DNA from: Acidobacteriota bacterium
GTDB lineage: Bacteria; Actinomycetota; Acidimicrobiia; Acidimicrobiales; RAAP-2
Direction: 5' to 3'
Length of the DNA: 64,000 nucleotides
Assembly (NCBI GenBank): GCA_018971185.1
Contig: JAGXBH010000004.1
Span: 20,883-84,882 of the forward strand
Shown here: positions 43,804-52,035 of the stretch, piece after piece
Layout of the letters: each line of letters opens with the position of its first letter
Numbering within the stretch: the stretch's first letter is position 1
The notes under the pieces: model-generated
Told to the model about the DNA's origin: nothing
Database searches by the model: none
Seen by the model: only the letters and a program-made list of their open reading frames with translations
Program-made: the position numbers and the translations under genes

Positions 43804-44729
43804 GGGATCAGCCACGTCGCGCCGTCGCGCTCGTGGGAGCGACGGCGACGGGAAAGTCCGCGATCGCCCACGAAGTCGCCCTGCGCAGCGGGGGTGACGT
43901 GCAGGTGGTCTGTGTGGACTCGATGACCGTCTATCGGGGGATGGACATCGCCACGGCCAAGGCGACACCTTCGCAGCGCCGTGAGGTGCGTTATCACCTG
44001 CTCGACCTGATCGAGCCGCGCGAGGAGTTCACCGTCTCGCAGTTCCAGGGCGCCGCGCGCGCGGCCGCCCAGGGGATCTGGTCGACGGGGGCGGCGGTGC
44101 TCTACGTGGGTGGTACCGGCCTCTACGGTCGCGCGGTGATCGACGACCTCGACATCCCGGGACAATTCCCCGAGGTCCGCGCCGAACTCGAGGCGCGCAG
44201 CGACGACGTGACGGTCCTGCACCAGGAGCTGGGCCGCCGCGACCCCGTGGCCGCGACCCGGATGGAGCCGACCAACCGACGTCGGATCGTGCGCGCCCTC
44301 GAGGTCTGCATCGGCGCGGGCCGCCCGTTCTCCTCCTTCGGCCCGGGGTTGCGCCACTACGGAGCGCCGCGAGTGGTCCAGGTGGGACTTAATTGTGAAT
44401 TTGATGTTCTCGATGTGCGAATCCGGAGACGTTTCGAGGCTTGGATGGAACAAGGACTACTGGAGGAGGTCGTACACCTGAGGGAGCAGGGAATGAGTCG
44501 CACGGCTCGACAGGCCGTGGGATACCGCGAACTACTCCGCCACCTGGAAGAAGGCGCCGACCTCGATGAATGTATCGAGGACGCCATCACCCAGAGTCGG
44601 CGGCTGGCGCGACGCCAGCGTTCGTGGTTCCAGCGCGATCCTCGCGTGCTCTGGTTCGACGAACCGGCTGACGCGGCGAAGCGACTCGAGCAAGTTCTGA
44701 ACGGTTCCGATGGGTTCGTGCGAGACTAA
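43800..44729 (+). CDS. miaA: tRNA dimethylallyltransferase
   Basis: Adds the isopentenyl group to A37 of tRNAs from DMAPP. It shows the P-loop LVGATATGKSAIA, DSMTVYRGMDIATAK, HLLDLIEP and VGGTGLYGRAVID. It has 309 residues. GTG 43800 overlaps the miaB stop, and its TAA overlaps the dapF ATG by 1 nt. The stretch around 44390-44470 is somewhat less GC-rich than its neighbours, without loss of frame. Confidence 0.95.
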   Translation: MRDQPRRAVALVGATATGKSAIAHEVALRSGGDVQVVCVDSMTVYRGMDIATAKATPSQRREVRYHLLDLIEPREEFTVSQFQGAARAAAQGIWSTGAAVLYVGGTGLYGRAVIDDLDIPGQFPEVRAELEARSDDVTVLHQELGRRDPVAATRMEPTNRRRIVRALEVCIGAGRPFSSFGPGLRHYGAPRVVQVGLNCEFDVLDVRIRRRFEAWMEQGLLEEVVHLREQGMSRTARQAVGYRELLRHLEEGADLDECIEDAITQSRRLARRQRSWFQRDPRVLWFDEPADAAKRLEQVLNGSDGFVRD

Positions 44730-45502
44730 TGGATATGGCACTTCGATCGTTACAAAAGTGGCAGGGCGCGGGCAACGACTTCTTGGTCGACGTGGTGGAA
44801 CAGGGTTCGACGCCGTGGTGGAACCCGCAGAGGGCGCGCGCCGCGTGTGATCGACACATCGGCGTGGGCGCCGACGGACTGCTCGTCGCGTCGGTGGGGT
44901 CCTCGATCTCGATGTCGTTGTTCAACGCCGATGGCACGGTGGCCGAGATGTCGGGCAACGGGATCCGCTGCCTCGCGGCCGCGGTGCGCCGGGCGACCGG
45001 TCGATCGGACCGTGAGATGCGTGTGCAGACCCTGGCGGGGGAGAGGCTCGTCACATTGGACCTGCGCGACGACTGCGGCACGGGCAGCGTGGACATGGGA
45101 CCGGTGACGCTCGGCCGCACCGTCGAGGGAGCGCTGGGCGTGGCCCACGTGGGCAACCCCCACGTGGTGGTCGTCGACAACCCGGATTGGGACGACGTCA
45201 ATCGCGAGGAGTTAGCCGCGAAACTCGCCCAGCAACTCGGGGGTGCCAACGTCGAATTCGTGGAGATCATCGACGAGGCCCACGTCGCCATCCGCGTGAT
45301 CGAGCGCGGCGTTGGCTGGACCCTGGCCTGCGGCACCGGGTCGGTCGCGACGGCGGCGGTGTGCCACCAGCGCGGCCTCACGGGCTCGGAGGTCACGGTC
45401 GATAACCCGGGGGGCTCCCTGCGCGTCACCCTGGGCGAGGGCAGCGCTCGACTCGAGGGTCCCGTGAAGTTCGTCGCGAACGTGGAGTGGCTTGGCGGGT
45501 GA
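44729..45502 (+). CDS. dapF: Diaminopimelate epimerase
   Basis: Converts LL- to meso-diaminopimelate with two catalytic cysteines, visible in MSGNGIRCLAAA and ACGTGSVATAAV. QGAGNDFL at the N-terminus is the family start. It has 257 residues with ATG 44729 or 44735. It ends in an overlap with hflX. meso-DAP feeds both lysine and, in most actinobacteria, peptidoglycan. Confidence 0.95.
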   Translation: MDMALRSLQKWQGAGNDFLVDVVEQGSTPWWNPQRARAACDRHIGVGADGLLVASVGSSISMSLFNADGTVAEMSGNGIRCLAAAVRRATGRSDREMRVQTLAGERLVTLDLRDDCGTGSVDMGPVTLGRTVEGALGVAHVGNPHVVVVDNPDWDDVNREELAAKLAQQLGGANVEFVEIIDEAHVAIRVIERGVGWTLACGTGSVATAAVCHQRGLTGSEVTVDNPGGSLRVTLGEGSARLEGPVKFVANVEWLGG

Positions 45503-46779
45503 CGTACGTCCCCACCACTCTGATCGATCGTTCGTTTCGTGAGAAGATCGTGTTGGTGGGCGTCCAGTTCCCGGGGATGAGCGCCGAGGAACTCGATCAC
45601 CAGCTCGACGAGTTGGCCCTCCTGGTCGACACCGCGGGTGCCGACGTGGTCGCGCGCGTCGTGCAACGACGCGAGGCTCCGGACCCGGCGACGTACCTGG
45701 GTTCGGGGAAGGTCGAGGAGCTTCGCGAGATCTGTCTGGCGGTGGACTCCGACACCGTGGTCTTCGAGCAGAACCTCACGCCCGCGCAGCAACGCAACCT
45801 CGAGAAGATCCTGGGGCGCACGGCGATCGACCGCACCGCGGTGATCCTGGACATCTTCGCCCAGAACGCACGCACCCCCGAGGGAAAGGCGCAGGTGGAA
45901 CTCGCGCTACTGCAGTACCGGCTACCTCGACTACGTCGGGCGGGGGGCTCGTTGTCCCAGCAGGCGGGAGGGATCGGGACGCGGGGTCCCGGCGAGACGC
46001 AACTCGAGGTCGATCGACGACGTCTCGTCAATCGGATCCACCGCATCCGTCACGAACTCAAGGAGATCGACCGGACGCGCGACGTTCAGCGACAGGGACG
46101 CGATCGGGGTCGGCACCGCGAGGTGACGTTGGTGGGCTACACGAATGCCGGTAAGTCCTCGCTGCTGAACGCCCTCACCGACGCCGAGGTTCCCACCGAG
46201 GACCGGTTGTTCGTCACCCTGGATCCGCGGACGCGCCAACGACAATTGCCCGGAGGAGAGACGATCCTGGTGACTGACACCGTTGGGTTCATCTCGAACC
46301 TGCCCCACGAGTTGGTGGAGGCCTTCATGAGCACGCTCAAGTCGGTGCAGCTGGCCACTTTGCTGGTTCACGTGGTCGACGGGTCGAGCGACGACGCCGA
46401 GGCCCAGATCAGCGCGGTCCGTGAGGTCCTGCGCGAGATCGATGCCGACGCGGTGCCCGAGTTGCTGGTGTTCAACAAGGCCGACGTGCCCGGATCACGC
46501 TCGCGGGACCTCGCGAAGCTCTACGAGGGTAGCGTCTGGGTGTCGGCGTTGACCCACGAGAACATGTCCGAAGTCATCGCGGCCATCGGTGATCGACTGC
46601 GCACGCAGGACCGGGTCGTGACGCTGTACCTTCCTCTCGACCGTGGTGACCTCGTGGCGGCGGCCCATCGCGAGGGTGAGGTCATCGACACGTCGGTCAC
46701 CGACGACTTCGTGGTCGTGCGCGTGGTCCTCGATGAGGTGGGGGTCGCCCGCTTCGCCCCGTGGCGGGCGGTGCCGTGA
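45499..46779 (+). CDS. hflX: GTPase HflX
   Basis: Ribosome-associated GTPase that rescues or splits stalled ribosomes under stress. The N-terminal HflX domain (VARVVQRREAPDPATYLGSGKVEEL, ARTPEGKAQVELALLQYRLPRLR, GTRGPGETQLEVDRR) precedes the G domain (GYTNAGKSSLLNAL, DTVGFI, NKAD). I choose GTG 45499, which overlaps the dapF TGA as GTGA, giving 426 residues. The track start GTG 45487 adds 4. dapC starts in its stop codon. Confidence 0.95.
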   Translation: MTYVPTTLIDRSFREKIVLVGVQFPGMSAEELDHQLDELALLVDTAGADVVARVVQRREAPDPATYLGSGKVEELREICLAVDSDTVVFEQNLTPAQQRNLEKILGRTAIDRTAVILDIFAQNARTPEGKAQVELALLQYRLPRLRRAGGSLSQQAGGIGTRGPGETQLEVDRRRLVNRIHRIRHELKEIDRTRDVQRQGRDRGRHREVTLVGYTNAGKSSLLNALTDAEVPTEDRLFVTLDPRTRQRQLPGGETILVTDTVGFISNLPHELVEAFMSTLKSVQLATLLVHVVDGSSDDAEAQISAVREVLREIDADAVPELLVFNKADVPGSRSRDLAKLYEGSVWVSALTHENMSEVIAAIGDRLRTQDRVVTLYLPLDRGDLVAAAHREGEVIDTSVTDDFVVVRVVLDEVGVARFAPWRAVP

Positions 46780-47900
46780 GTTTCGTCCCGCCGCCCTACC
46801 CCTACGAGCGCCTCGAGGGGCTGCGAGAGAGAGCGTCACGCCACGAGGGGGGCGCGATCGACTGCTCGATCGGGACCCCGGTGGACGCGCCGCCGGAGTT
46901 CGTGATTCGCGAATTGGGCCGCGCCAGCGGCGCTCGCGGTTACCCTCCCTCGGCGGGGACCCTCCGCTACCGTGAGGCGGCCGCCGGCTGGTTGTCGCGG
47001 CGCTTCGGGGTCGAGTTGGCGGAGTCGCAGCTGGCCGCCTGCGTGGGGACCAAGGAGTTCGTCGCCTCGCTGGCCACGTATCTCCACCTACGCCGTGACG
47101 ACCGCGACACGGTCCTGTACCCGGCGATCTCGTACCCGACCTACGCGATGGGTGCCACCCTGGCGGGTCTGCGCGCGGTCGAGGTCCCCTGGCGCGACGG
47201 TTCGCTCGACCTCGACGCCGTGGCGCCAGAGGACGTGCGCCGGGCCCTGGTGCTCTGGTCGAATTCCCCGTCGAATCCGACCGGTGAGCTGGACGACCTG
47301 GGGGCGGTGGCGCGCTGGGGTCGAGAGAACGACGTCCTGGTGGCCAGCGATGAGTGCTACGCCGACTTCACGTGGCAGGACCAACCTCGTAGCATCCTTC
47401 AGCACGGCCTCGACAACGTGATCGCCGTGCACTCGGTGTCCAAACGATCCAACCTGGCCGGCGTGCGGGCGGGCTTCTACGCGGGTGACGCCGACGTCGT
47501 CTCGTACCTTCGATTGGTGCGACAACACGCGGGGCTCATGGTGGCGGCGCCCGTCCAGTCAGCGGTCGCCCTCGCTTACGACGATGACGAACACGTCGAG
47601 CTCCAGCGCGATACCTACTACCGACGTCTGCAGATCCTCGGTGACGCGTTGCGCGCGGCCGGGGTGCATTGTCCCGCCCCACGAGGTTCGTTCTACCTCT
47701 GGTGCGCGCGCCCCGGTATGGATGGATGGCAGCTCGCGGGGTGGCTCGCGGAGGTGGCGGGCCTCATCGTGAGCCCGGGCGAACTCTACGGCAGCGCCGG
47801 TGGCGACTTCGCCCGCGTCGCGATGGTCCAACCGGATGATCGCCTGGAGATCGCCGCGCAACGACTAAGGGACTGGGCCGAATCACCACACTACGATTGA
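46776..47900 (+). CDS. dapC: Succinyldiaminopimelate aminotransferase
   Basis: PLP-dependent class I/II aminotransferase. It shows NSPSNPTGEL and the PLP lysine in SVSKRSNLAGVRAGF. The actinobacterial DapC fits through FVPPPYPYERL at the N-terminus and by its context beside dapD and dapE. GTG 46776 overlaps the hflX stop; 374 residues. Assignment to DapC rather than another class I aminotransferase rests partly on the cluster. Confidence 0.88.
   Translation: MSFVPPPYPYERLEGLRERASRHEGGAIDCSIGTPVDAPPEFVIRELGRASGARGYPPSAGTLRYREAAAGWLSRRFGVELAESQLAACVGTKEFVASLATYLHLRRDDRDTVLYPAISYPTYAMGATLAGLRAVEVPWRDGSLDLDAVAPEDVRRALVLWSNSPSNPTGELDDLGAVARWGRENDVLVASDECYADFTWQDQPRSILQHGLDNVIAVHSVSKRSNLAGVRAGFYAGDADVVSYLRLVRQHAGLMVAAPVQSAVALAYDDDEHVELQRDTYYRRLQILGDALRAAGVHCPAPRGSFYLWCARPGMDGWQLAGWLAEVAGLIVSPGELYGSAGGDFARVAMVQPDDRLEIAAQRLRDWAESPHYD
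47892..47897 (+). promoter_or_regulatory. Leaderless-type -10 hexamer before dapD
   Basis: TACGAT ends 6 nt before ATG 47904, overlapping the end of dapC. Confidence 0.5.
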
Positions 47901-47903
47901 CCC

Positions 47904-48728
47904 ATGAGCGACCTGGAATCAAGGATTCGGCACTGGTATAGCGAGATCGCGGAGTTGTCCCCGGCTCACCTCGAGGCGCGACGCGACGTCGAACTCGTCA
48001 TCACGAAGCTCGACGACGGTCAGCTCCGCGTGGCCGAAGTCGATGAGAAGGATCAGGTCGTCGTGCACGAATGGGTGAAGCAGGCGATCTTGATGCTGTT
48101 CCGTCTGCGCGAGATGGAGACGACGTCGTCGGGTCCAATGGAGTTCAACGACAAGTTGGACCTGAAGACCGATTACGCGCGCCGCGGTGTGCGCGTGGTC
48201 CCAGGGGCTTCGGCGCGACGAGGTAGTTACCTGAGCCCGGGGGTGATCATGATGCCCAGCTATGTCAACATCGGCGCGTGGGTGGGTCCTGGCACGATGA
48301 TCGACACCTGGGCCACGGTGGGCAGTTGCGCCCAGATCGGGGCCAATGTGCACCTGGCGGGTGGCGTCGGCATTGGAGGCGTGCTGGAACCCGCCAACGC
48401 GGTGCCGGTCGTCATCGAGGACGGGGCCTTCATCGGGAGCCGTTGCATGGTGGTCGAAGGGGCGAGAGTGGGCAAGGGTTCGGTGTTGGGGGCGGGGACC
48501 ATCTTGAACCCGTCGATCCCGGTCATCGATGCCGAGACGGGCCTGGAGGTCTCGCGCGGTCATGTGCCAAGTCACTGTGTGGCGGTGTCCGCCCAGCGTC
48601 GTCGCGAGTTCAACGGAGGGGAGTTCTACCTGCCCTGCGTGCTGATCATCAAGCGACTGAGTGAGGACGAGCGGCACTCCAAGGTGGCGCTGAACTCGCT
48701 CTTGCGCGAACACGGGGTGGCGACGTGA
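47904..48728 (+). CDS. dapD: Tetrahydrodipicolinate N-succinyltransferase, proteobacterial type
   Basis: Left-handed beta-helix acyltransferase that starts the succinylase branch. The hexapeptide core reads MPSYVNIGAWVGPGTMIDTWATVGSCAQIGANVHLAGGVGIGGVLEP, almost as in E. coli DapD, and the length (274) equals that enzyme. Typical actinobacterial DapD is longer (about 317) and belongs to a different subfamily. ATG 47904 is the start; its TGA overlaps the dapE GTG. This is either an old lineage trait or a transferred gene. Confidence 0.93.
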   Translation: MSDLESRIRHWYSEIAELSPAHLEARRDVELVITKLDDGQLRVAEVDEKDQVVVHEWVKQAILMLFRLREMETTSSGPMEFNDKLDLKTDYARRGVRVVPGASARRGSYLSPGVIMMPSYVNIGAWVGPGTMIDTWATVGSCAQIGANVHLAGGVGIGGVLEPANAVPVVIEDGAFIGSRCMVVEGARVGKGSVLGAGTILNPSIPVIDAETGLEVSRGHVPSHCVAVSAQRRREFNGGEFYLPCVLIIKRLSEDERHSKVALNSLLREHGVAT

Positions 48729-49786
48729 CCACGTTGGCCGACGTGATGGCCCTCGTCGCGGTCGACTCGGTGAGCGGCAACGAGAACGTCCTGGCGGGTT
48801 TGGTCTACGAGCGACTTCGCGCCAATGACGCGTTGATCGTGGAGCGGGTGGGGGACAACGTCATCGCACGCACGAACGGCCTTCACGCGACCAGGATCCT
48901 CGTCGCCGGACATCTCGACACCGTTCCCGGAGACGTGACGGCGGCCCGTATCGAGGGTGACGCCCTCCACGGACTGGGCGCGGTCGATATGAAGGCGTCA
49001 CTCGCCGCGATGATCGACCTCGCTCTTGAACCCCAGCCGCGCGGTGTCGAGTTGACTTGGGTCTTCTACGCGCGTGAGGAGATCGAACGCACGAGGTCGG
49101 GTTTGGTGGAGGTGGCGGAGATCCGTCCCGAGTTGCTGGTCGCCGACGTGGCCGTCCTGGCCGAGCCGACCGACGGCCGAGTCGAGGCCGGGTGTCAGGG
49201 GACCCTGCGGGTGGGGATCACGTTGCGCGGGCGCCGCGCTCACACCGCACGTCCCTTCACCGGGCGAAACGCCATCCATCGACTCGGTGACCTGGTGTCC
49301 TTCGTCGCGACGTATCAGCCACGCGAAGTGACGATGGACGGTGTCACCTACGTCGAACAACTACAGGCGGTCGCGGTCGCTGGCGGGGTCGCCCCCAACG
49401 TGGTTCCCGACGTGGCGTCGTGCGTCTTGAACCACCGAGTGGCACCGGACCGTACGCGTGACGAGGCGGTGGCGTGGCTACGCGAGTACCTGGGTGAACT
49501 CATCGTCGACGGCGACGAACTCGAGGTCCTCGACTGGGCGCCGTCGGCGATGCCGCGACTCGACAACCGGTACTTCGCGAAACTGGTGGAGTTGACGGGT
49601 GCACCACCTCGCGCCAAGGTCGGCTTCACCGACGTCGCGACGTTTCACGAGCTGGGGATCCCGGCGACGAACTTCGGCGCCGGTGACCCATTGCTCGCTC
49701 ACCGCAGCGACGAATTCATTTCCGCTCAACAGGTCGAGACCTACGCCGCGACGTTGGGTGAGTGGTTGCGCTCCGCACCGTATTGA
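48725..49786 (+). CDS. dapE: Succinyl-diaminopimelate desuccinylase
   Basis: Zinc amidase of the M20 family that removes succinate to give LL-DAP. Metal and catalytic motifs are AGHLDTVPGD, GLGAVDMKAS, YAREEIE, and a late HRSDEF. It has 353 residues; GTG 48725 overlaps the dapD stop. It ends 12 bp from the convergent lexA gene. With dapA, dapB, dapC, dapD and dapF here, the route from aspartate semialdehyde to meso-DAP is complete. Confidence 0.93.
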   Translation: MTTLADVMALVAVDSVSGNENVLAGLVYERLRANDALIVERVGDNVIARTNGLHATRILVAGHLDTVPGDVTAARIEGDALHGLGAVDMKASLAAMIDLALEPQPRGVELTWVFYAREEIERTRSGLVEVAEIRPELLVADVAVLAEPTDGRVEAGCQGTLRVGITLRGRRAHTARPFTGRNAIHRLGDLVSFVATYQPREVTMDGVTYVEQLQAVAVAGGVAPNVVPDVASCVLNHRVAPDRTRDEAVAWLREYLGELIVDGDELEVLDWAPSAMPRLDNRYFAKLVELTGAPPRAKVGFTDVATFHELGIPATNFGAGDPLLAHRSDEFISAQQVETYAATLGEWLRSAPY

Positions 49787-49798
49787 GTCATCCGCCAA

Positions 49799-50431
49799 CT
49801 AGTAGTTGCGCAACACTGAGATCACGCGCCCGAAGATCTGAACGTCATCGGCGGCGAACTCCATAGGCTCCATCGACGGGTTCTCTGGCTGGAGGACGAC
49901 GCGTGATCCCTGGGGGAAGAAACGCTTGACGGTCGCCTCGTCACCGGGGATCCCGGCCACCACGATCTGCCCTCGTTCGGCCGTCTTCTGACGTTCGACG
50001 ACGAGATAGTCACCGGGCAGGATGCCGGCGCCCACCATCGAATCGCCTCGGACCTGCAGGACGAAACTCTCGTCGCGGCCCGCGAACTGCTCGGGTATCG
50101 CCATGAGTTCGTGGTCGTTCTCCGCCGCCATGACGCCCGTTCCGGCGGCCACGGAACCTACGAAGGGAATCCTGCGGATGTTGGTCACCTCGGTCTCCGA
50201 GCTCACCTCGTCCACGTCGAGACGAACGGTGAGGGTACGTGGCTGCTTCGGGTTCTTCTCGATGTACCCGGCGTTCTTCAGGACTTCGATGTGGTTGGCC
50301 ACGGTGGCCGGGGCATTGAGTCCCACGTGAGCGGCGATCTCACGAATCGTCGGAGGGAAGTTTCTCTCGCGCTGACAGGTGATGATGAACTCGAGGATCT
50401 TGCGCCTCATTGGGGTGAGTACTTCGGCCAT
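49799..50431 (-). CDS. lexA: SOS repressor LexA
   Basis: Represses DNA-damage genes and self-cleaves when RecA is active. The N-terminal winged helix covers about residues 1-70 (FPPTIREIAAHVGLNAPATVANHIEVL). The cleavage bond is A96-G97 in GSVAAGTG. The catalytic dyad is S131 (GDSMV) and K169 (EATVKRFF). It has 210 residues with ATG 50431 preceded by GGAGG. Two LexA boxes in the upstream region indicate autoregulation. It is divergent from livK. Confidence 0.96.
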   Translation of the reverse strand: MAEVLTPMRRKILEFIITCQRERNFPPTIREIAAHVGLNAPATVANHIEVLKNAGYIEKNPKQPRTLTVRLDVDEVSSETEVTNIRRIPFVGSVAAGTGVMAAENDHELMAIPEQFAGRDESFVLQVRGDSMVGAGILPGDYLVVERQKTAERGQIVVAGIPGDEATVKRFFPQGSRVVLQPENPSMEPMEFAADDVQIFGRVISVLRNY

Positions 50432-50446
50432 GGGTTCCTCCGTGCA

Positions 50447-50460
50447 CGAACAGTTGTTCG
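50447..50460 (-). promoter_or_regulatory. LexA box 1 of lexA
   Basis: CGAACAGTTGTTCG (plus-strand reading) matches the Gram-positive/actinobacterial LexA consensus CGAAC-N4-GTTCG exactly. On the lexA strand it directly follows a TAGAGT -10 (50463-50468), so it covers the likely transcription start. Confidence 0.85.
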
Positions 50461-50487
50461 TACTCTAGGGCCTGTCGGGAGGGAAAT

Positions 50488-50501
50488 CAAACACCTGTTC
50501 G
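50488..50501 (-). promoter_or_regulatory. Near-match LexA box 2 of lexA
   Basis: CAAACACCTGTTCG differs at one base from the exact box CGAACACCTGTTCG found at 58084. Its centre is 41 bp from box 1, about four helical turns, so both lie on the same DNA face. Confidence 0.55.
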
Positions 50502-50710
50502 CTTTTCATCTGAGCGTAATGGTAAGGCTCGGAATCGTCACAACTGTTAACACAACTCTGTCATTTTCTGGACTTTCGCACTGCTACTGTTCCGTAGTGA
50601 CCAAAATGGTCCGTGTGTGACATGTGCGTGAGTTCTCGGTATATCGGGTCGGCTGCAGGTACGTGGTAATGCAAAATGACATCAATTGAACAGTTAAGGG
50701 AGACGAACTG
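50502..50710 (+). promoter_or_regulatory. AT-rich upstream region of livK
   Basis: This 209-bp segment holds no gene and is clearly richer in A/T than its surroundings, as expected for a strongly used promoter region. It contains the inverted repeat GACCA-AAA-TGGTC (50599-50611), a candidate operator. A convincing -35/-10 pair could not be fixed. AAGGGAG lies 7 nt before the livK ATG. Confidence 0.45.
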
Positions 50711-51928
50711 ATGAAGTTTCGTTTGAATAAGACGGTGGCTGCGGTCTCGTCGAGCGCCCTGTTGTTGATGGCGGTGCCGGCGGTCGGCATTGCCTCAGCA
50801 TCGGGTGCTGCGACGAAGCCGACATTCGTTATCGGCTACGAAGGACCGTTGTCGGGCGCGAACGCCCAATTGGGCATCAACATGAAGTGGGGCGTGGAAC
50901 TCGCCATCCAGGAGGCGAACGCCACTGGCATGTTGCCGTTCAAGGTCCAGGCTGCTTGGTTTGACGACCAGGGTTCTGGCACGCTGTCGCCCGCGGCCGC
51001 CCAGAAGGCCGTCGCGACCAAGAACCTCGTCGCCGTCGTCGGTCCTGCATTCTCAGGGGCCACGAAGTCGGCCGAGCCCTTCTACCAGGCCGCCAAGATC
51101 GCCACGGTGAGCCCCTCGGCGACCGCCGCGGGCCTGACGACGGGCAAGAAGAACAACAACTTCATGCGTGTCGTCTACGGTGACGACGTCCAGGGCCAGG
51201 CCGACGCCTCCCTGCTCGTGACGAAGAAGCACGCCAAGACCCTCGAGGTGATCGGCGACGGATCGTTCTACGGAAGTGGCCTCGCGCAGGTCGTCGCGAT
51301 CGACGCTCAGAAGTTGGGTGCCAAGGTTACCCAGGTGACGTACGCCGAGAGCTCGTCGTGCCCCCCGGGCACCGCGTCGCCGACGCAGTACTCGGCGCTA
51401 GCGACTCAGATCAAGACGTCGAACCCCGATGCGGTCTTCTACGGCGGTTACTACTGTGACTTCGGTCTGCTTCTGGGTGCCTTGAACAGCGCTGGCTACA
51501 AGGGAGCGGTGATGTCGGGAGACGGCTCGGAGTCGAGCTCGTTGATCAGCGGCACCTCGCCGAGCTCGGCCGCCAACGGCGTGTTCCTGAGCGCAGCGGG
51601 TGGGTCCTCAGGCGGCAACTTCACCGGCGCGCTCGAGAAGGCGTTCTTGAAGATCTCCGGTGGCGTGACCTCGGGCAAGGCGCTCTACGCCCCCCAGGCG
51701 TTCGACTCGGTGAGCATCATCCTGGCTGCTCTGGCGCACGTCAACATCAAGGCACCGATCAGCAAGATCCGGGCGAGCCTCATCCCTCAGCTTCACAAGA
51801 CGACGCTGAAGGGTGTCACCGGGACGATCGCGTTCCAGTCCGACGGCAACTTGGTGGGTGCTGGCAAGGGCCAGATCGACTACTACCAGGTGCAGGGCGG
51901 CAAGATCGTCCAGTTCGGTCACAACTAG
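50711..51928 (+). CDS. livK: Branched-chain amino acid-type ABC transporter substrate-binding protein
   Basis: Periplasmic-binding protein of type 1 fold (Leu/Ile/Val or amide binding group). A signal peptide of about 30 residues (KFRLNKTVAAVSSSALLLMAVPAVGIASASG) has no lipobox Cys. IGYEGPLSGANAQLG, VAVVGPAFSGATKSA and DAVFYGGYYCDFG are typical. It has 405 residues with ATG 50711. It is followed by a strong hairpin and the permease and ATPase genes. Substrate could be branched-chain amino acids, another amino acid or an amide such as urea; sequence does not decide. Confidence 0.85.
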   Translation: MKFRLNKTVAAVSSSALLLMAVPAVGIASASGAATKPTFVIGYEGPLSGANAQLGINMKWGVELAIQEANATGMLPFKVQAAWFDDQGSGTLSPAAAQKAVATKNLVAVVGPAFSGATKSAEPFYQAAKIATVSPSATAAGLTTGKKNNNFMRVVYGDDVQGQADASLLVTKKHAKTLEVIGDGSFYGSGLAQVVAIDAQKLGAKVTQVTYAESSSCPPGTASPTQYSALATQIKTSNPDAVFYGGYYCDFGLLLGALNSAGYKGAVMSGDGSESSSLISGTSPSSAANGVFLSAAGGSSGGNFTGALEKAFLKISGGVTSGKALYAPQAFDSVSIILAALAHVNIKAPISKIRASLIPQLHKTTLKGVTGTIAFQSDGNLVGAGKGQIDYYQVQGGKIVQFGHN

Positions 51929-51949
51929 TCCTACGAAAGTAGTTCATCG

Positions 51950-51984
51950 CAACGAGGCCGGGGGTTCCTCCCCCGGCCTCGTTG
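51950..51984 (+). terminator. Hairpin between livK and livH
   Basis: A 15-bp perfect stem CAACGAGGCCGGGGG / CCCCCGGCCTCGTTG with a TTCCT loop, 21 bp after the livK stop. The tail (TTGGCTTA) is only weakly T-rich. It probably gives partial termination, so that livK is made in excess over the permease. Confidence 0.8.
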
Positions 51985-51990
51985 TTGGCT

Positions 51991-51996
51991 TATAAT
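51991..51996 (+). promoter_or_regulatory. Consensus -10 after the livK hairpin
   Basis: An exact TATAAT lies 39 nt before GTG of livH. No good -35 hexamer is found 17 nt upstream because that space is the hairpin. It could add expression of livHMGF independent of livK. Confidence 0.4.
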
Positions 51997-52035
51997 GCCC
52001 TTTCATTTGGTCTCTAGGAGAGGATAAGGGCTTCC

